A stretch of DNA of 64,000 nucleotides from Halobacillus litoralis (GCF_020524085.2 NZ_CP129016.1:2536001-2600000); one strand, 5' to 3'. Positions 44,038 to 53,465 are shown, numbered from the stretch's first letter. Made by a program: numbers and translations. Notes: generated from the letters alone by a model not told the origin.

Positions 44038-44128
44038 ATAATTTAAGATGAATTGCTAATATTTTGAAACGTAGAGCCTTACTCTTCCGTATGGAATGAG
44101 TAAGAGTAATAAAACGGAGGGGTAGTTT

Positions 44129-44674
44129 ATGGAAATGATCAAAAAATATCTAAAGCCAATATTCTTGGTTGGCATCCTACTATTATCTGTAGGCTGCACC
44201 AATTCGGAAGACGCAGAGACCAATGCAGAAGAAAACGGAAGCGAAGAAAACATTCGTACGGTTCTACAACATAAGTTTACGGGTCCCAATGAGGAGCAGG
44301 AAAAGATTATCAAAGGGTATGATGGAGACATCGAAAAGTCAGTCAAGGCGTTGAGTGATTACTACATGGAACACTTCAAACCCTATATGAGTGAACGTTT
44401 TTTTGAGGATTATGTAGTAAATACGAACCAGGCCATGACTTTCCTCCGCATGGCATACCCTGATTATCAGATGGAAGTCGAAGACATAGATATGGAGGAA
44501 AAAGAAAACTATTACACCTTCACAATGAACGTATCCTATACGGATAATAGTAGTGAGGAAAGTAAAACGATGAATGTAAAAGGGCATGCACAAACGAATG
44601 AAGACGATCAATTATCGAGTATAAAATTTAGTAACTTCGAAGAGATTCGCACTTCCTTAGAAGGAAAAGAATAG
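44129..44674 (+). CDS. Lipoprotein, 181 aa
   Basis: AACGGAGGGG upstream. Lipobox 'GILLLSVGCTNSED' (Cys about residue 23) followed by an acidic linker and an NTF2-like-looking domain ('VKALSDYYMEHFKPYMSERF', 'YTFTMNVSYTDNSSEESKTM'). Acidic surface typical of halophile exported proteins. Function unknown. Confidence 0.7.
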   Translation: MEMIKKYLKPIFLVGILLLSVGCTNSEDAETNAEENGSEENIRTVLQHKFTGPNEEQEKIIKGYDGDIEKSVKALSDYYMEHFKPYMSERFFEDYVVNTNQAMTFLRMAYPDYQMEVEDIDMEEKENYYTFTMNVSYTDNSSEESKTMNVKGHAQTNEDDQLSSIKFSNFEEIRTSLEGKE

Positions 44675-44683
44675 ACAATAGCA

Positions 44684-44716
44684 AACAGCCCCCGGCTAAA
44701 AACCGGAGGCTGTTTC
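44684..44716. terminator. Bidirectional terminator
   Basis: AAACAGCC / GGCTGTTT with inner CCGG/CCGG pairing, between the converging lipoprotein and ykoC genes. Confidence 0.8.
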
Positions 44717-44738
44717 ATGTTACAGCTGTCCATCATAC

Positions 44739-45500
44739 CTAGGAAAAGTAACCGAAATAGACCGAGACCGCAATCGTCGCCCCGAGCATCCCGAACATCA
44801 TCACCGGGAAAAGCCAGTCTTTCCGCTGCACCTTCATCGGACGGTAAAACGTGCGGGCCTTCGCACCAGTGAATCCTTTCGATTCCATCGCAATCGCTGT
44901 TCGTTCCGCTTTCCGTATCGCACCGGCCAGGAGGGGAATCGCGAACCGTTGATACTGAAGAAGTTTTTCCTTCCACGAATCCGGCCGGTTGACCCCGCGG
45001 ATGCGGTGCGCCGCACGAATCTGTTGGAATTCTGTCTTCAACATCGGGAGAAAGCGATACCCGGCCAGCACGCCGTAAGCGATTTTCGGTGGCAGCTTCA
45101 ACTGTTGGATCAAACTCAAGATGAAATGGACCATGTTTGTCGTGAAAAGGAACAGCAGCGACAAACTGGCAAACGCAAGGACCCTCAGACCCAGAGCCGT
45201 CGCTGTCCAAATGTCTTCCGTTGGGAACTTCATCCCGAGGAATGAAACGGTTTCGGAAGTCGCGGAGGCGGTGTCCGAAAAGACGATCGTCGTCCAGAAC
45301 ATCCCGAAAGCGAACAGAGTGAACGGAATGAAATAATACAGGTAGTATCTTTTTTTGAATGTCCCGAACAGGAAGGTGACAAGGACGGTCCACACGATGT
45401 AGAGCAAAGGCGTGACCGGATCGAATACGAAAGCGAGGAGGAAGACGGTACCGATGATCGTCAAAGCTTTGACGGTCGGATTCAAGTCATGAAGAAACAT
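44739..45500 (-). CDS. ykoC: ECF transporter T component (EcfT-type), YkoC
   Basis: 253 aa, integral membrane. 'FLHDLNPTVKALTIIGTVFL' head, EcfT coupling motif 'IRAAHRIRGVNR' and 'AIRKAERTAIAMESKGFTG' (second Ala-Arg-x-x-x-Gly motif). It links the ATPase to the substrate subunit. Last gene of ykoFEDC, starting 14 bases inside ykoD. Confidence 0.92.
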   Translation of the reverse strand: MFLHDLNPTVKALTIIGTVFLLAFVFDPVTPLLYIVWTVLVTFLFGTFKKRYYLYYFIPFTLFAFGMFWTTIVFSDTASATSETVSFLGMKFPTEDIWTATALGLRVLAFASLSLLFLFTTNMVHFILSLIQQLKLPPKIAYGVLAGYRFLPMLKTEFQQIRAAHRIRGVNRPDSWKEKLLQYQRFAIPLLAGAIRKAERTAIAMESKGFTGAKARTFYRPMKVQRKDWLFPVMMFGMLGATIAVSVYFGYFS

Positions 45501-47109
45501 ACGCAGTCTCCTCTCGCTTCAAAACGGCTCGCTTCCATTGTTCTCTCGGAGGCAGTTCCAGGTTTTGGTCGGCCAAATCTGGACGAGCCCAGAGTTCTTC
45601 CGGCTGACCATCGAAACTGAGTTCGCCTTCGTTCATGACCAGCACTCTTGTCGCGTATTTGTCCACGAGCTCCATATCATGCGTGATCATGACGATCGTC
45701 GTCCCGTTTTCATGTTTTTCTTTCAAGAGCGACATCAAATCTGAGGTCGACTTTTCATCCTGCCCGAACGTCGGTTCATCAAGGAAAAGCATACTCTGAT
45801 CTTCGACAATCATCGTTGCGACACTCAAACGCCGTTTCTGTCCCTGGCTGAGAAGGAAAGGATGCTGATCCTCCAATCCATCCAGCCGGCAGAACTTCAG
45901 TGTTTCTTCGACGATCCTGGTCCATTCCGCTTCCTTCATTCCTGCATGCCGGAGACTGAAGGCGACTTCCTCATAGACGGTATCCGTAATGAACTGGTGT
46001 TCCGGGTTCTGGAAGACATACCCGATCTCATGCCGCATTTCATTCTCTTTCCATTTCTTCAAGGAGCGGCCGTGCAGGGAAACCGTCCCCTTGCTCGGAG
46101 GCTGGATGCCCGCAAGGATTCTCGATAAGGAAGATTTCCCGCTCCCGTTTTCCCCGACGATCGCCACCCATTCCCCCTCATGAAAAGTGACATGGATGTT
46201 TTGCAAAATCGACTTCCAGTGCACATCCTCTGCTTTCAACAACACTTTCCCAACAGATTCTGATGGAGGGTTTTCTGGTGAAGCACAGGCCGGCATTTCT
46301 CTGATGTGAAGCGGGTAGGGAGGCGTCCATTCCTGTTCCAGAGCTGTCCTTGTTGCGTAATGAAGCTGGATGCCCATCTCATGAATGTCCCGGGCGTAGG
46401 TTTTCAAGTGGTCGTGAAGCGGACCATCGTGGGCGATCTCTCCCTTTTCATTGATGATGAGGACCCGTTCCAACAAGTCGAGCCAGCCTTCCAGCTTATG
46501 CTCGATGACAAGCAGGGTGAAAGACCGTTGCTCTTTCAAATTTTTCAAAAGATCGATGAATTCCTGCCTCGCCACCGGATCCAAATTCGCTGTCGGTTCA
46601 TCGAGAATCAGCACTTCAGCCTCCATCGCAAGGATGCAGGCAAGAGCGACTTTCTGCTTCTGACCGCCGGAAAGCTCGGAGATGTTCGCCGTTTTGTAAG
46701 CTTCCATCCCGACTGAGCGTAAAGCCGTATCTACTTTTTTTACCATCGATTTATAAGGGGTATTCAAGTTTTCAAGCCCGAAGGCTACTTCATCTTCAAC
46801 GGTGATCATGCAGAACTGCGTCTCCGGATCTTGGAAAACGACGCCGACATTCTGCGCCATTTCACCGGCGGGGTAGGCGTCGGTCCTCTGTCCTTTCACA
46901 TGGACTTCTCCCTCCATGGAACCGTCAAGTTCCCTCGGGTAGAGACCGTTCAAACAGTGGGTGAGTGAGCTTTTCCCCGACCCACTCGGACCCAGGATCA
47001 GCATGTTTTCTCCTTTTTCGATGGAAAAATTCAGACAGGACAGCACTGGTTTCTGCCTTTCCTCATAATGGAGGGTGAGATCCTCGACGCGTATCACTTC
47101 CTGACTCAT
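45487..47109 (-). CDS. ykoD: ECF transporter ATPase, fused double ABC, YkoD
   Basis: 540 aa with two ATP-binding cassettes in one chain. First: Walker A 'LGPSGSGKSSLTH' (about 36), signature 'LSGGQKQKVALA', Walker B 'VLILDEPTANLD'. Second: 'VGENGSGKSSLSR' (about 318), signature 'LSQGQKRRLSVA' (Gly to Gln variant) and 'MLFLDEPTFGQD'. The double-length ATPase is characteristic of YkoD-like ECF systems. 4-base overlap with ykoE. Confidence 0.93.
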   Translation of the reverse strand: MSQEVIRVEDLTLHYEERQKPVLSCLNFSIEKGENMLILGPSGSGKSSLTHCLNGLYPRELDGSMEGEVHVKGQRTDAYPAGEMAQNVGVVFQDPETQFCMITVEDEVAFGLENLNTPYKSMVKKVDTALRSVGMEAYKTANISELSGGQKQKVALACILAMEAEVLILDEPTANLDPVARQEFIDLLKNLKEQRSFTLLVIEHKLEGWLDLLERVLIINEKGEIAHDGPLHDHLKTYARDIHEMGIQLHYATRTALEQEWTPPYPLHIREMPACASPENPPSESVGKVLLKAEDVHWKSILQNIHVTFHEGEWVAIVGENGSGKSSLSRILAGIQPPSKGTVSLHGRSLKKWKENEMRHEIGYVFQNPEHQFITDTVYEEVAFSLRHAGMKEAEWTRIVEETLKFCRLDGLEDQHPFLLSQGQKRRLSVATMIVEDQSMLFLDEPTFGQDEKSTSDLMSLLKEKHENGTTIVMITHDMELVDKYATRVLVMNEGELSFDGQPEELWARPDLADQNLELPPREQWKRAVLKREETAYVSS

Positions 47110-47684
47110 GCCGCGTGCTTCCTTCGGTGTTCTTTTCCGAGAGCGAAGCTTGAAAGGACACCTGTCTTCGCTAGGGCGTCACTGAGTGCTTTGCCTGCGA
47201 CACCGGAGATGATGGCGCCGCTGATGATGCGGGTGATGAACATGGCGAGGACGTACCCTGTACTGAGTGCTGCGTAGCCGGAAAGGAAGTAACCCCAGAC
47301 GAAGCTGAACACCGCAGCCATCACCCCGGCAAGCATGAGGGTGAACAGGTCATAACGCTTGTACCTCGTCATGGCGAAGGCAGACTCTGCCCCGAGCCCC
47401 TGGATCATCCCTGAAACAAGAAGCATCGGACCGACCGCATTGCCGAGCAGTACTTCGACCGCGGCCGCAATCGTTTCGGATAAAAACGCAGCACCGGGTT
47501 TGCGGATGATGTAAGCGGCGATGATCGATACGATGAACCAGATACCAAAGATGAGATCATAGCCGATCGGTCCGAAAAAGCCGACGAGGATTTTCCCGAC
47601 CGGAAGGAAGGCCAAGTACACGACCGCAAAGACGACAGATAGGACGGACATGACGACGATTTCTTTCAGTTTCCAGCTGTTCAT
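47106..47684 (-). CDS. ykoE: ECF transporter S component, YkoE
   Basis: 192 aa with about six helices; 'WKLKEIVVMSVLSVVFAVVY', 'IGYDLIFGIWFIVSIIAAYI' and 'MIQGLGAESAFAMTRYKRYD' fit the YkoE substrate-binding membrane subunit. It binds thiamine or its hydroxymethylpyrimidine part (from B. subtilis work). Overlaps both neighbours by 4 bases. Confidence 0.92.
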   Translation of the reverse strand: MNSWKLKEIVVMSVLSVVFAVVYLAFLPVGKILVGFFGPIGYDLIFGIWFIVSIIAAYIIRKPGAAFLSETIAAAVEVLLGNAVGPMLLVSGMIQGLGAESAFAMTRYKRYDLFTLMLAGVMAAVFSFVWGYFLSGYAALSTGYVLAMFITRIISGAIISGVAGKALSDALAKTGVLSSFALGKEHRRKHAA

Positions 47685-48283
47685 GAGTGCTCATCCTTAT
47701 GAGAAGGGCTGTTGGCAGAGACCGTTACGGTCATCACGGTATGAGAAGATCCGCTCGCTTCCGTCTCCCTGAACACATCCTCAAGTCCTGTGAAAATGTC
47801 GCGCGTATCCCCGTCGAGGCGGGTGGAATAGTGGGCAGGAGTGACTTCGACGCCTTTTTCTTTCATCGCTTCGATCTGACGGTAAATCGTGTCCATATAA
47901 TCGCCGCCACCCATCGGATACAGGGAGAACTTCGCCGCAATGCGCTGTTCGATGTCCTTGGATTGTGGCTTGTTCAATACTTCCTCTGATTCATCCATAT
48001 GGACATCTCCGGACGAATCTCCCGGACAGCCGATGGAAAAAGTCCCTTGAAAAGCGACATGGACGCCCGTTTTCGCAATATGTAACAGAATCGCTTCGGT
48101 GACATCGAAGACGTGCTCCATCCGGCCGCGCACCGTCGTTGTGACGTCGTCCGTTTTCATCCACACTTTCGAGCTGTCCACCTCACGTAAGCTCGCTTTG
48201 ATATAATCCACGAAGTTGTCCGACATCGGGTGCACGGAAAAAGAGCACCCCGCGATTCTTGAAGTTCCACAGTTGTTTTCCAT
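47681..48283 (-). CDS. ykoF: Thiamine/HMP-binding protein YkoF
   Basis: 200 aa from ATG 48283 (AAAGGAGGAATT upstream). Two ACT/MTH1187-like ferredoxin-fold repeats: 'RIAGCSFSVHPMSDNFVDYI' with 'TVRGRMEHVFDVTEAILLHI', and 'AAKFSLYPMGGGDYMDTIYR' with 'STRLDGDTRDIFTGLEDVFR'. YkoF is a soluble thiamine-binding protein that works with YkoEDC. First gene of the operon behind a TPP riboswitch. Confidence 0.93.
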   Translation of the reverse strand: MENNCGTSRIAGCSFSVHPMSDNFVDYIKASLREVDSSKVWMKTDDVTTTVRGRMEHVFDVTEAILLHIAKTGVHVAFQGTFSIGCPGDSSGDVHMDESEEVLNKPQSKDIEQRIAAKFSLYPMGGGDYMDTIYRQIEAMKEKGVEVTPAHYSTRLDGDTRDIFTGLEDVFRETEASGSSHTVMTVTVSANSPSHKDEHS

Positions 48284-48310
48284 TTCTAATTCCTCCTTTT
48301 TTTGAGCACA

Positions 48311-48337
48311 AAAAAACTGCATCCCACGGGAATGCAG
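48311..48337 (-). terminator. Riboswitch-controlled terminator before ykoF
   Basis: ACTGCATTCCCGTGGGATGCAGT then T7 on the minus strand, 50 bases upstream of the ykoF start and 48 bases after the TPP aptamer: the expression platform. Confidence 0.88.
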
Positions 48338-48384
48338 TCTACCAATCATAAAGGAAGAACCAGTCAGGTCCTTGTGAATGACGA

Positions 48385-48475
48385 CCGCACTTCCCCACGC
48401 TAGTATTATCTAGTTCGGGTTCCAAGGGTCGGAATTTCTCCTCTCAGCCGCTTCAAGCAGCTCCCCTAGTGCAAA
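48385..48475 (-). promoter_or_regulatory. TPP riboswitch (THI element)
   Basis: On the minus strand the aptamer reads CACTAGGGGAGCTG, then GGCTGAGAGG, then GACCCTTGGAACCCGAACT, AGATAATACTAGCGTGGGGA and AGTG, in the order P1-P2-P3-P4. The CTGAGA and ACCCTT..GAACC..GATAATGC-like cores are conserved. With the downstream terminator it should switch off ykoFEDC when thiamine pyrophosphate is plentiful. Confidence 0.95.
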
Positions 48476-48556
48476 ACGCGTATGCAGTTCTTGTCCATTG
48501 CTTCCATCGTAGCCGAGAGTCATAGATTTGTAAACCATCTTTTTCTAGAAAATAAA

Positions 48557-48592
48557 AGGACCGGTTCCCCCAGAGGGCGGACCCGGTCCATG
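48557..48592 (-). terminator. Terminator of the 48595-48825 gene
   Basis: GGACCGG / CCGGTCC stem, then TTTTATTTT on the minus strand. Confidence 0.75.
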
Positions 48593-48594
48593 CC

Positions 48595-48825
48595 TTATGC
48601 TTTCGACAAGCGCAACTTCATTACGTTCTGATTTATGAAACAATCAATATACGGTACGCGTTCATAAGGATAATAAGTGACGGAGGTCGGCGTCAATTCC
48701 ATTAGTTGATACAGGTCCTCCGTGGAAGCCACATCATTCAACACTAATTGGACGTCTTCACCAGTCAACGAGGAGAACTTGGCCGAAGTGTAACCTTCAT
48801 TTTTCATAAATTGGAGTAAATCCAT
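48595..48825 (-). CDS. Hypothetical protein, 76 aa
   Basis: ATAAGGAGACT precedes the ATG. A small alpha/beta-like soluble protein ('YTSAKFSSLTGEDVQLVLND', 'VASTEDLYQLMELTPTSVTY'). No family recognised; own terminator. Confidence 0.6.
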   Translation of the reverse strand: MDLLQFMKNEGYTSAKFSSLTGEDVQLVLNDVASTEDLYQLMELTPTSVTYYPYERVPYIDCFINQNVMKLRLSKA

Positions 48826-48974
48826 AGTAGTCTCCTTATTATCTGACCTTGAACATTAAATTTTCCCTGAATAGCAAATCTTGAAACATAAATCTTTAAA
48901 AATCAATTGGCGACAACTCTCTAACTGCTATTCTACTATAATAAGAGGTAGGAAGGAAGCAAAGAATTTCGACA

Positions 48975-49004
48975 ATAAAACAGGCGCTTCGCCGCGCCTG
49001 TTCG
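48975..49004 (-). terminator. Terminator of the DUF420 gene
   Basis: ACAGGCGC / GCGCCTGT with TTCGCC loop and TTTTATTG on the minus strand. Confidence 0.8.
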
Positions 49005-49008
49005 TTCT

Positions 49009-49530
49009 TCAATAATAAGGGGAAATCATCAAGTAGACGATGACTCCGGTAAGACTGACATACAGCCATAACGGCATCGTCCATCGTGCGATTTTCCGGT
49101 GCTTGTCGACCTTCATCGCAAGCCCGCGGAACAATGTAAGCAGGGCAAGAGGCACGATGAGTGCAGCCAGTACGATATGGGTGATCAAAATGAAATAGTA
49201 GATCCCAGCAACAATTCCTTCACCGCCGAACGATGTCGACTCCGCCATCGAATGGTACGTCAGGTACGAAACAAGGAAAAGAGCCGTCGACGTGAAAGCA
49301 GCGAAAATGAAACGCTTGTGCCATTTCACGTTTTTTCTGATGATCATGAACAGCGCCGCCGTCAGGAAAACGAACGTAAAGGAATTCAAGACCGCATTCA
49401 GGAGGGGAAGGAGTTTAATATTGAACCCGAGATCCCCGTCAACATTCGGTAAAAACAATAAGGCCACAACGATAAGGTTAATGGCGATGGAAAGCCCCAC
49501 GACCCATGGGACGTAATTGAATTTATTCAT
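49009..49530 (-). CDS. DUF420 membrane protein (YozB/CtaM type)
   Basis: 173 aa with five helices: 'VVGLSIAINLIVVALLFLP', 'LPLLNAVLNSFTFVFLTAAL', 'RKNVKWHKRFIFAAFTSTAL', 'YFILITHIVLAALIVPLALL' and 'RKIARWTMPLWLYVSLTGVI'. Conserved His/Asn residues (NAVLN, WHKR, YHS, THI, KHRKIAR) match DUF420 proteins, of which staphylococcal CtaM assists heme-copper oxidase maturation. No oxidase genes are adjacent, so the role is by family. Confidence 0.85.
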   Translation of the reverse strand: MNKFNYVPWVVGLSIAINLIVVALLFLPNVDGDLGFNIKLLPLLNAVLNSFTFVFLTAALFMIIRKNVKWHKRFIFAAFTSTALFLVSYLTYHSMAESTSFGGEGIVAGIYYFILITHIVLAALIVPLALLTLFRGLAMKVDKHRKIARWTMPLWLYVSLTGVIVYLMISPYY

Positions 49531-49806
49531 GGTATCGATCCTTTCTCAAAACTCTTTATATAGAATCCTAGTTAAGTATAAAGAAAGTGAGGGGAGAATG
49601 CTATGACAGAAAACGCACAATTTGTCGAATGAGCACATCCGTTTGAAAGATCTCCGGGAATTTGGTCGTAGGCAGGGATGAAAGAAGAAAAGGCGTTGAC
49701 AAAGAGATGGGGCAAAAGCTCCATCTCTTTTTCGTCGTTCTGGGTGAATGGGCAAACCGATGACGACGAAAACCCATAGGATACTACACAGAAAGGAGGG
49801 ACTTCT
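49531..49806. terminator. Intergenic stretch with a terminator-like hairpin (49698-49736)
   Basis: AAAGAGATGG..GC / GCTCCATCTCTTT followed by TTCG, with no gene seen around it. A TTGACA at about 49697 overlaps the hairpin and need not be a promoter. Confidence 0.5.
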
Positions 49807-50232
49807 ATGTCTGAAAGAAACTTGTTCCTCAGATTCATAGGCACAGGCCTTGAACTTATCGTATCCGGCTTCCTCGCCATCCTCTACACAGCAACACAGG
49901 ACACAGGCCGCGGATTCGATCCGAACCCCGTCTTTTGGAAAGCCTTCATCATCATCCATGTAGCCCTTCTCATTGTCATTCCGCTACTTGCGAAAGGGAG
50001 GACGATCGGCATGCTGTTGACGCACCTCACCATCGAAACGAATTCAGGCAAGCCGCTGAACATCATGCAGATTTTCATCCGTGTCATTCTGGGGTTCGGT
50101 CCGGTCATCCTTACCCAGGGAATGTGGTACTGGATTTCATTCGTCACCGGTTTGATGGATTCGAAAGGGAGAGGGTGGAGTGAGATCATCTCTTTTACGA
50201 CGATCAAATGGAAAGAGCCTCCGTTGGAATAA
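49807..50232 (+). CDS. RDD-family-like membrane protein
   Basis: 141 aa; AAAGGAGGG precedes the ATG. Three helices with 'RFIGTGLELIVSGFLAILY' in place of the RDD segment, 'GRTIGMLLTHLTIETNSGKP' (typical 'qTlGkk' loop) and 'FIRVILGFGPVILTQGMWYW'. The Arg-Asp-Asp motif itself is degenerate (RF-GT-LE), so this is a divergent member. Function unknown. Confidence 0.65.
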   Translation: MSERNLFLRFIGTGLELIVSGFLAILYTATQDTGRGFDPNPVFWKAFIIIHVALLIVIPLLAKGRTIGMLLTHLTIETNSGKPLNIMQIFIRVILGFGPVILTQGMWYWISFVTGLMDSKGRGWSEIISFTTIKWKEPPLE

Positions 50233-50237
50233 GAGGC

Positions 50238-50534
50238 TCAGGCTACCGCGGCTTTCCGGTATCGGAACAGGCGTGCCCCTATAAAAATGAATGTGATCAA
50301 CACAAGGATCCACATCGCATCACGGTAAGTAGAATAGGATAGGGACTGGATCCAGTCATGATAAAGTTCAAGGGCGAGCCAGCCGATAGGGAAGATTGGT
50401 GCCGCTTTTGCATAGGAAGCGTTCAGCACCGCCTTTCCTTCTTCCGTTTTTCCCTTCCTGCCCCAAGTAAAGCGTAAAAGATACACGAGCGTTACTAGGA
50501 AGATCGGGGTCAAAAAAAGCCCTCCAAACATCAT
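50238..50534 (-). CDS. Membrane protein, 98 aa
   Basis: AAAGGAGAAAT supports ATG 50534. Three hydrophobic segments ('FLTPIFLVTLVYLLRFTW', 'AAPIFPIGWLALELYHDW', 'DAMWILVLITFIFIGARLF'). Convergent with the RDD-like gene; 5 bases separate them, with no clear terminator. Unknown family. Confidence 0.6.
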   Translation of the reverse strand: MMFGGLFLTPIFLVTLVYLLRFTWGRKGKTEEGKAVLNASYAKAAPIFPIGWLALELYHDWIQSLSYSTYRDAMWILVLITFIFIGARLFRYRKAAVA

Positions 50535-50579
50535 ATTTATTTCTCCTTTCTTATCTATTGGTTTGATCCAAGGATTCAC

Positions 50580-51178
50580 CCAAGGGATTTCTTTGTCTTT
50601 TTAGGCTACTGTTAAAGTACTGGCTAAGGTGATATCTACAGTCATGATAATAACCTCAGATAGAGAATCCTAATGAGCAGGAGATCCGTTCGATTTTTCA
50701 ACAGATTATACGTTCTTTTGAGCTGGAAGGTTTCATGAATTCCTGAATATTCCTGTTTTTTATGGAAAGGAAATCCGGTCCGGGGTAACCAAGTGACAAA
50801 CGTAAACACGAGGAAGATGATGTTCAAAGTCTTTACTATTAGAAGATAGGCGAATAGTTTAAAAGATTAGGTGATGAACAACGCGTAAGCATGGTTAATG
50901 AATACATAAGTATTGCTTTTTATGGTCAGCTATACCATCCCGGATCCTTACGTATACGTTCGACGTTAATCGATCAGAACTAGTGAAACATAAAGCACCT
51001 GCATTCTATCAAATTATAGACGCTTAGGCTTTTTTCTATTCCTATCAAGTTCCATTTATCTGCATGATCCAACTGTAGCTGAAGAAGCGGTGGATAATTT
51101 TACCTAGTAGGCTGTCGAACAGGCACCCACTACATTCTTGCATACGATGATAGTAAAAAGTATTAAGAGAGTGATAGT
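50580..51178. other. About 600 bp without a convincing gene before the spore-surface cluster
   Basis: No frame with a ribosome binding site. Short open frames on both strands look accidental. GCATACGATGATA at about 51140-51152 contains a CATACGAT that resembles the -10 element of sporulation SigE/SigK promoters and lies about 30 bases before the start at 51179; this is suggestive only. Confidence 0.4.
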
Positions 51179-52955
51179 ATGTATAACAAACAATACAAGG
51201 AGTGCTGTAACTATTGTGGATTAGCACTATGCTGCTGCCGATGCGGTCCTCATCCACCTAAATGTTCGAAGCGCTCTAAAGGGTACTTTCTTTGCTGTAT
51301 GACATGTAAAAAGGGACCGTGCTGTTGCATGTGCCATTTTGGAATACAAAACACTTACCCTTTGTGCCAAGGCTGCAGGCTTCCTGTCTGTTGCTGTAAG
51401 AAAGCATCACCATTTCCTCCTAAACCGATTGTATGTCCGCCTTCTAGATTCAAAAAGATATTCATACAGGATGGGCAGGATCAATTTTTAGGGGAACAAG
51501 TCCAGAACCAGGCTCAGGCTCATGGAGATCAGGGTGGCCAATTGCAGGGGCCTCAAGTACAGAGGTTAAGACAAGAACATGGAGACCAAGGGAGGGCAAG
51601 CGCAAGGTCCTCAACAACAAAGGCTCAGACAGGAACACGGAGATCAGGGAGGGCAGGCCTTAGGTCCTCAACAACAAAGACTTAGACAGGAACACGGAGA
51701 TCAAGGAGGGCAGGCTTTAGGTCCTCAGCAACAAAGGCTGAGACAGGAACACGGAGATCAGGGAGGGCAGGCTTTAGGCCCTCAGCAACAAAGGCTGAGA
51801 CAGGACCATGGAGATCAGGGAGGGCAGGCGCAAGGACCTCAACAACAAAGGCTGAGACAGGACCACGGAGATCAAGGGGGCCAGGCGCAAGGACCTCAAC
51901 AACAAAGATTGAGACAGGAACACGGAGATCAGGGAGGGCAATTGCTGGGCCCTCAAGACCAAAAGCAAAAACAACAACACGGAGATCAAGGGCAAACGCT
52001 TGAACCACAGGTCCAGAATCAAGAGCACGGAGATCAAGGGCAAACACTTGAACCGCAGGTCCAGAATCAAGAACATGGTGATCAAGGACAAATCCTTGGG
52101 CCGCAGCTTCAGAACCAGGAGCATGGCGATCAGGAACAAGGTCCTCAAATCATCGATGGTCATACCAATACATCACCGCTAAACAACGCTCAATCCATTG
52201 ATACGTCTGTAAGTGGCGTCACCGTTAATGTGACCACGAACTGTAAGAGTGATATGGAATGTAGTGCAAAGGATGAGTGTGACGAGTGTGATGACTGTGA
52301 AAGAAAAGGAAGAAAATGCAAAATGGATAGGAAGTCAAAGAAAAATAAGCGGAAAGGATTGTGTGAAAAGGATTGTGACTGCTGTACGCAGGCGCTGTCC
52401 GATTTATTAGATGAGATTCGTATCTCTCAGCAGGCGGATATCTCTGGTAACCCTATCGATATATATTTAACCACGCCTCAAATGGATGGTCCGGTAACCC
52501 CTCCAGTGGGAAGTCCAGGTTGGACCATTACAAACGTTGTGGAATGTTCAACTGTAACATTTAAGGACGCAGTACAAGATGCGGTCATTCCAAACACCAC
52601 CACTCAACTTTGTAAGGTTGCAGGGATTAGTGCTGACAGTACTGCAACTACACCCGAGTTCTTTCAGTTCCTATTAGATCTGGCGAATACGTGTGATAGT
52701 GATTCAGATTTAGATTGTGACTGTGACTGCTGTGCGAATGGGATTGGCGAGGGGCTTGCGTGTACCACAAGATTCGGAATTGAAGTAGATGTGAACATTG
52801 AAGGTCAGGATAGCCCGATAGAAGAATTATTTGTGAAAAGTATATGTGACTGCTTAGTCTTTTTTGTGGATGATCTGAATGATCCTACGGTTATCTATGT
52901 GTTTACTTTATGTTCGGTTACTGGGTACACGGTCCCTACTCAGTCACTAGGATAA
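51179..52955 (+). CDS. Cys-rich, Gln-rich repeat protein, candidate spore coat/exosporium protein; one-base frameshift
   Basis: About 591 aa once joined. Residues 1-90 are Cys-rich ('CCNYCGLALCCCRCG', 'CCMTCKKGPCCCMC', 'CQGCRLPVCCCKK'). Next come seven 19-residue repeats (H-G-D-Q-G-G-Q-x-x-G-P-Q-Q-Q-R-L-R type) and three to four 16-residue repeats ('HGDQGQTLEPQVQNQE'). The C-terminal domain has more Cys clusters ('CDECDDCERKGRKC', 'KDCDCCTQALSDLL', 'DCDCDCCANGIG'). The first frame breaks at 51590: the second repeat starts 58 bases after the first instead of 57, so one extra base (GGG at 51590-51592) is certain relative to its sister units. Composition suggests a disulfide-crosslinked outer spore layer protein (inference). 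Confidence 0.75.
51571..51970 (+). repeat. Seven 57-bp tandem coding repeats
   Basis: Units begin at 51571, 51629, 51686, 51743, 51800, 51857 and 51914 (ACAGGAACACGGAGATCA or close variants). All steps are 57 bases except the first, which is 58. Confidence 0.95.
51975..52140 (+). repeat. 48-bp tandem coding repeats
   Basis: Three to four units of CACGGAGATCAAGGGCAAAC type, 16 codons each, directly after the 57-bp array and sharing its HGDQG core. Confidence 0.85.
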
Positions 52956-52993
52956 ACAATGATTAAATCCTTTAAAGCGTAGAAAGTGAAGAA

Positions 52994-53025
52994 AAAAACA
53001 TCCCTCTTATGGAGGGATGTTTAAT
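52994..53025. terminator. Bidirectional terminator
   Basis: AAACATCCCTC / GAGGGATGTTT with a 5-nt loop, between converging genes. Confidence 0.85.
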
Positions 53026-53054
53026 TATGCGAAGAAATCACTGTGGCTTATTTT

Positions 53055-53465
53055 TTAATTCTTTTGGTCCGATGAATCGTCTTCGGATTTGTTAATTTGG
53101 GAAGATAACTGTTCCATAGTCTCATTGAGCTTTTTCATTTGTTCAGACAATCCATGAAGAAGGGCAGGCAGCTCTTCTTTTGCTTCCTGTATAGGTTGCA
53201 CGTTTTCTTCATTGATGGAGTATTCACGGCCGTTTATTTTAATAGTATTTGATTTTTGTTGCACGCCTGTTTGGTCTGCCATTTTGTTAGCTTCATTGAT
53301 TTTCTTTTTCAATACATCCTTTTGATCTTTCATCAATTTTTTAAAATCAGAATTGAAACCTCTCATTAGTTTATTGATACCCTCTGTAATTTCTTTCTGC
53401 TTTTCTAAAGCTTCATCAACTATTTTGTTTTGATCATTATTCTCATTGGGAGTGTTCTCACTCAT
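53055..53465 (-). CDS. Coiled-coil protein, 136 aa
   Basis: ATG 53465 chosen for AGGTGG upstream. Long amphipathic helices ('KQKEITEGINKLMRGFNSDF', 'LMKDQKDVLKKKINEANKMA', 'GLSEQMKKLNETMEQLSSQI') surround a short beta-like insert ('NTIKINGREYSIN'). No family recognised. Monocistronic. Confidence 0.6.
   Translation of the reverse strand: MSENTPNENNDQNKIVDEALEKQKEITEGINKLMRGFNSDFKKLMKDQKDVLKKKINEANKMADQTGVQQKSNTIKINGREYSINEENVQPIQEAKEELPALLHGLSEQMKKLNETMEQLSSQINKSEDDSSDQKN

Noticed and set aside
45100..47300. Long plus-strand frames opposite ykoD and ykoE
   Set aside because: High-GC shadow frames of well-recognised transporter genes.
52000..52182. Basic alternative frames within the repeat protein
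   Set aside because: They are shadow frames of the 48-bp repeats.
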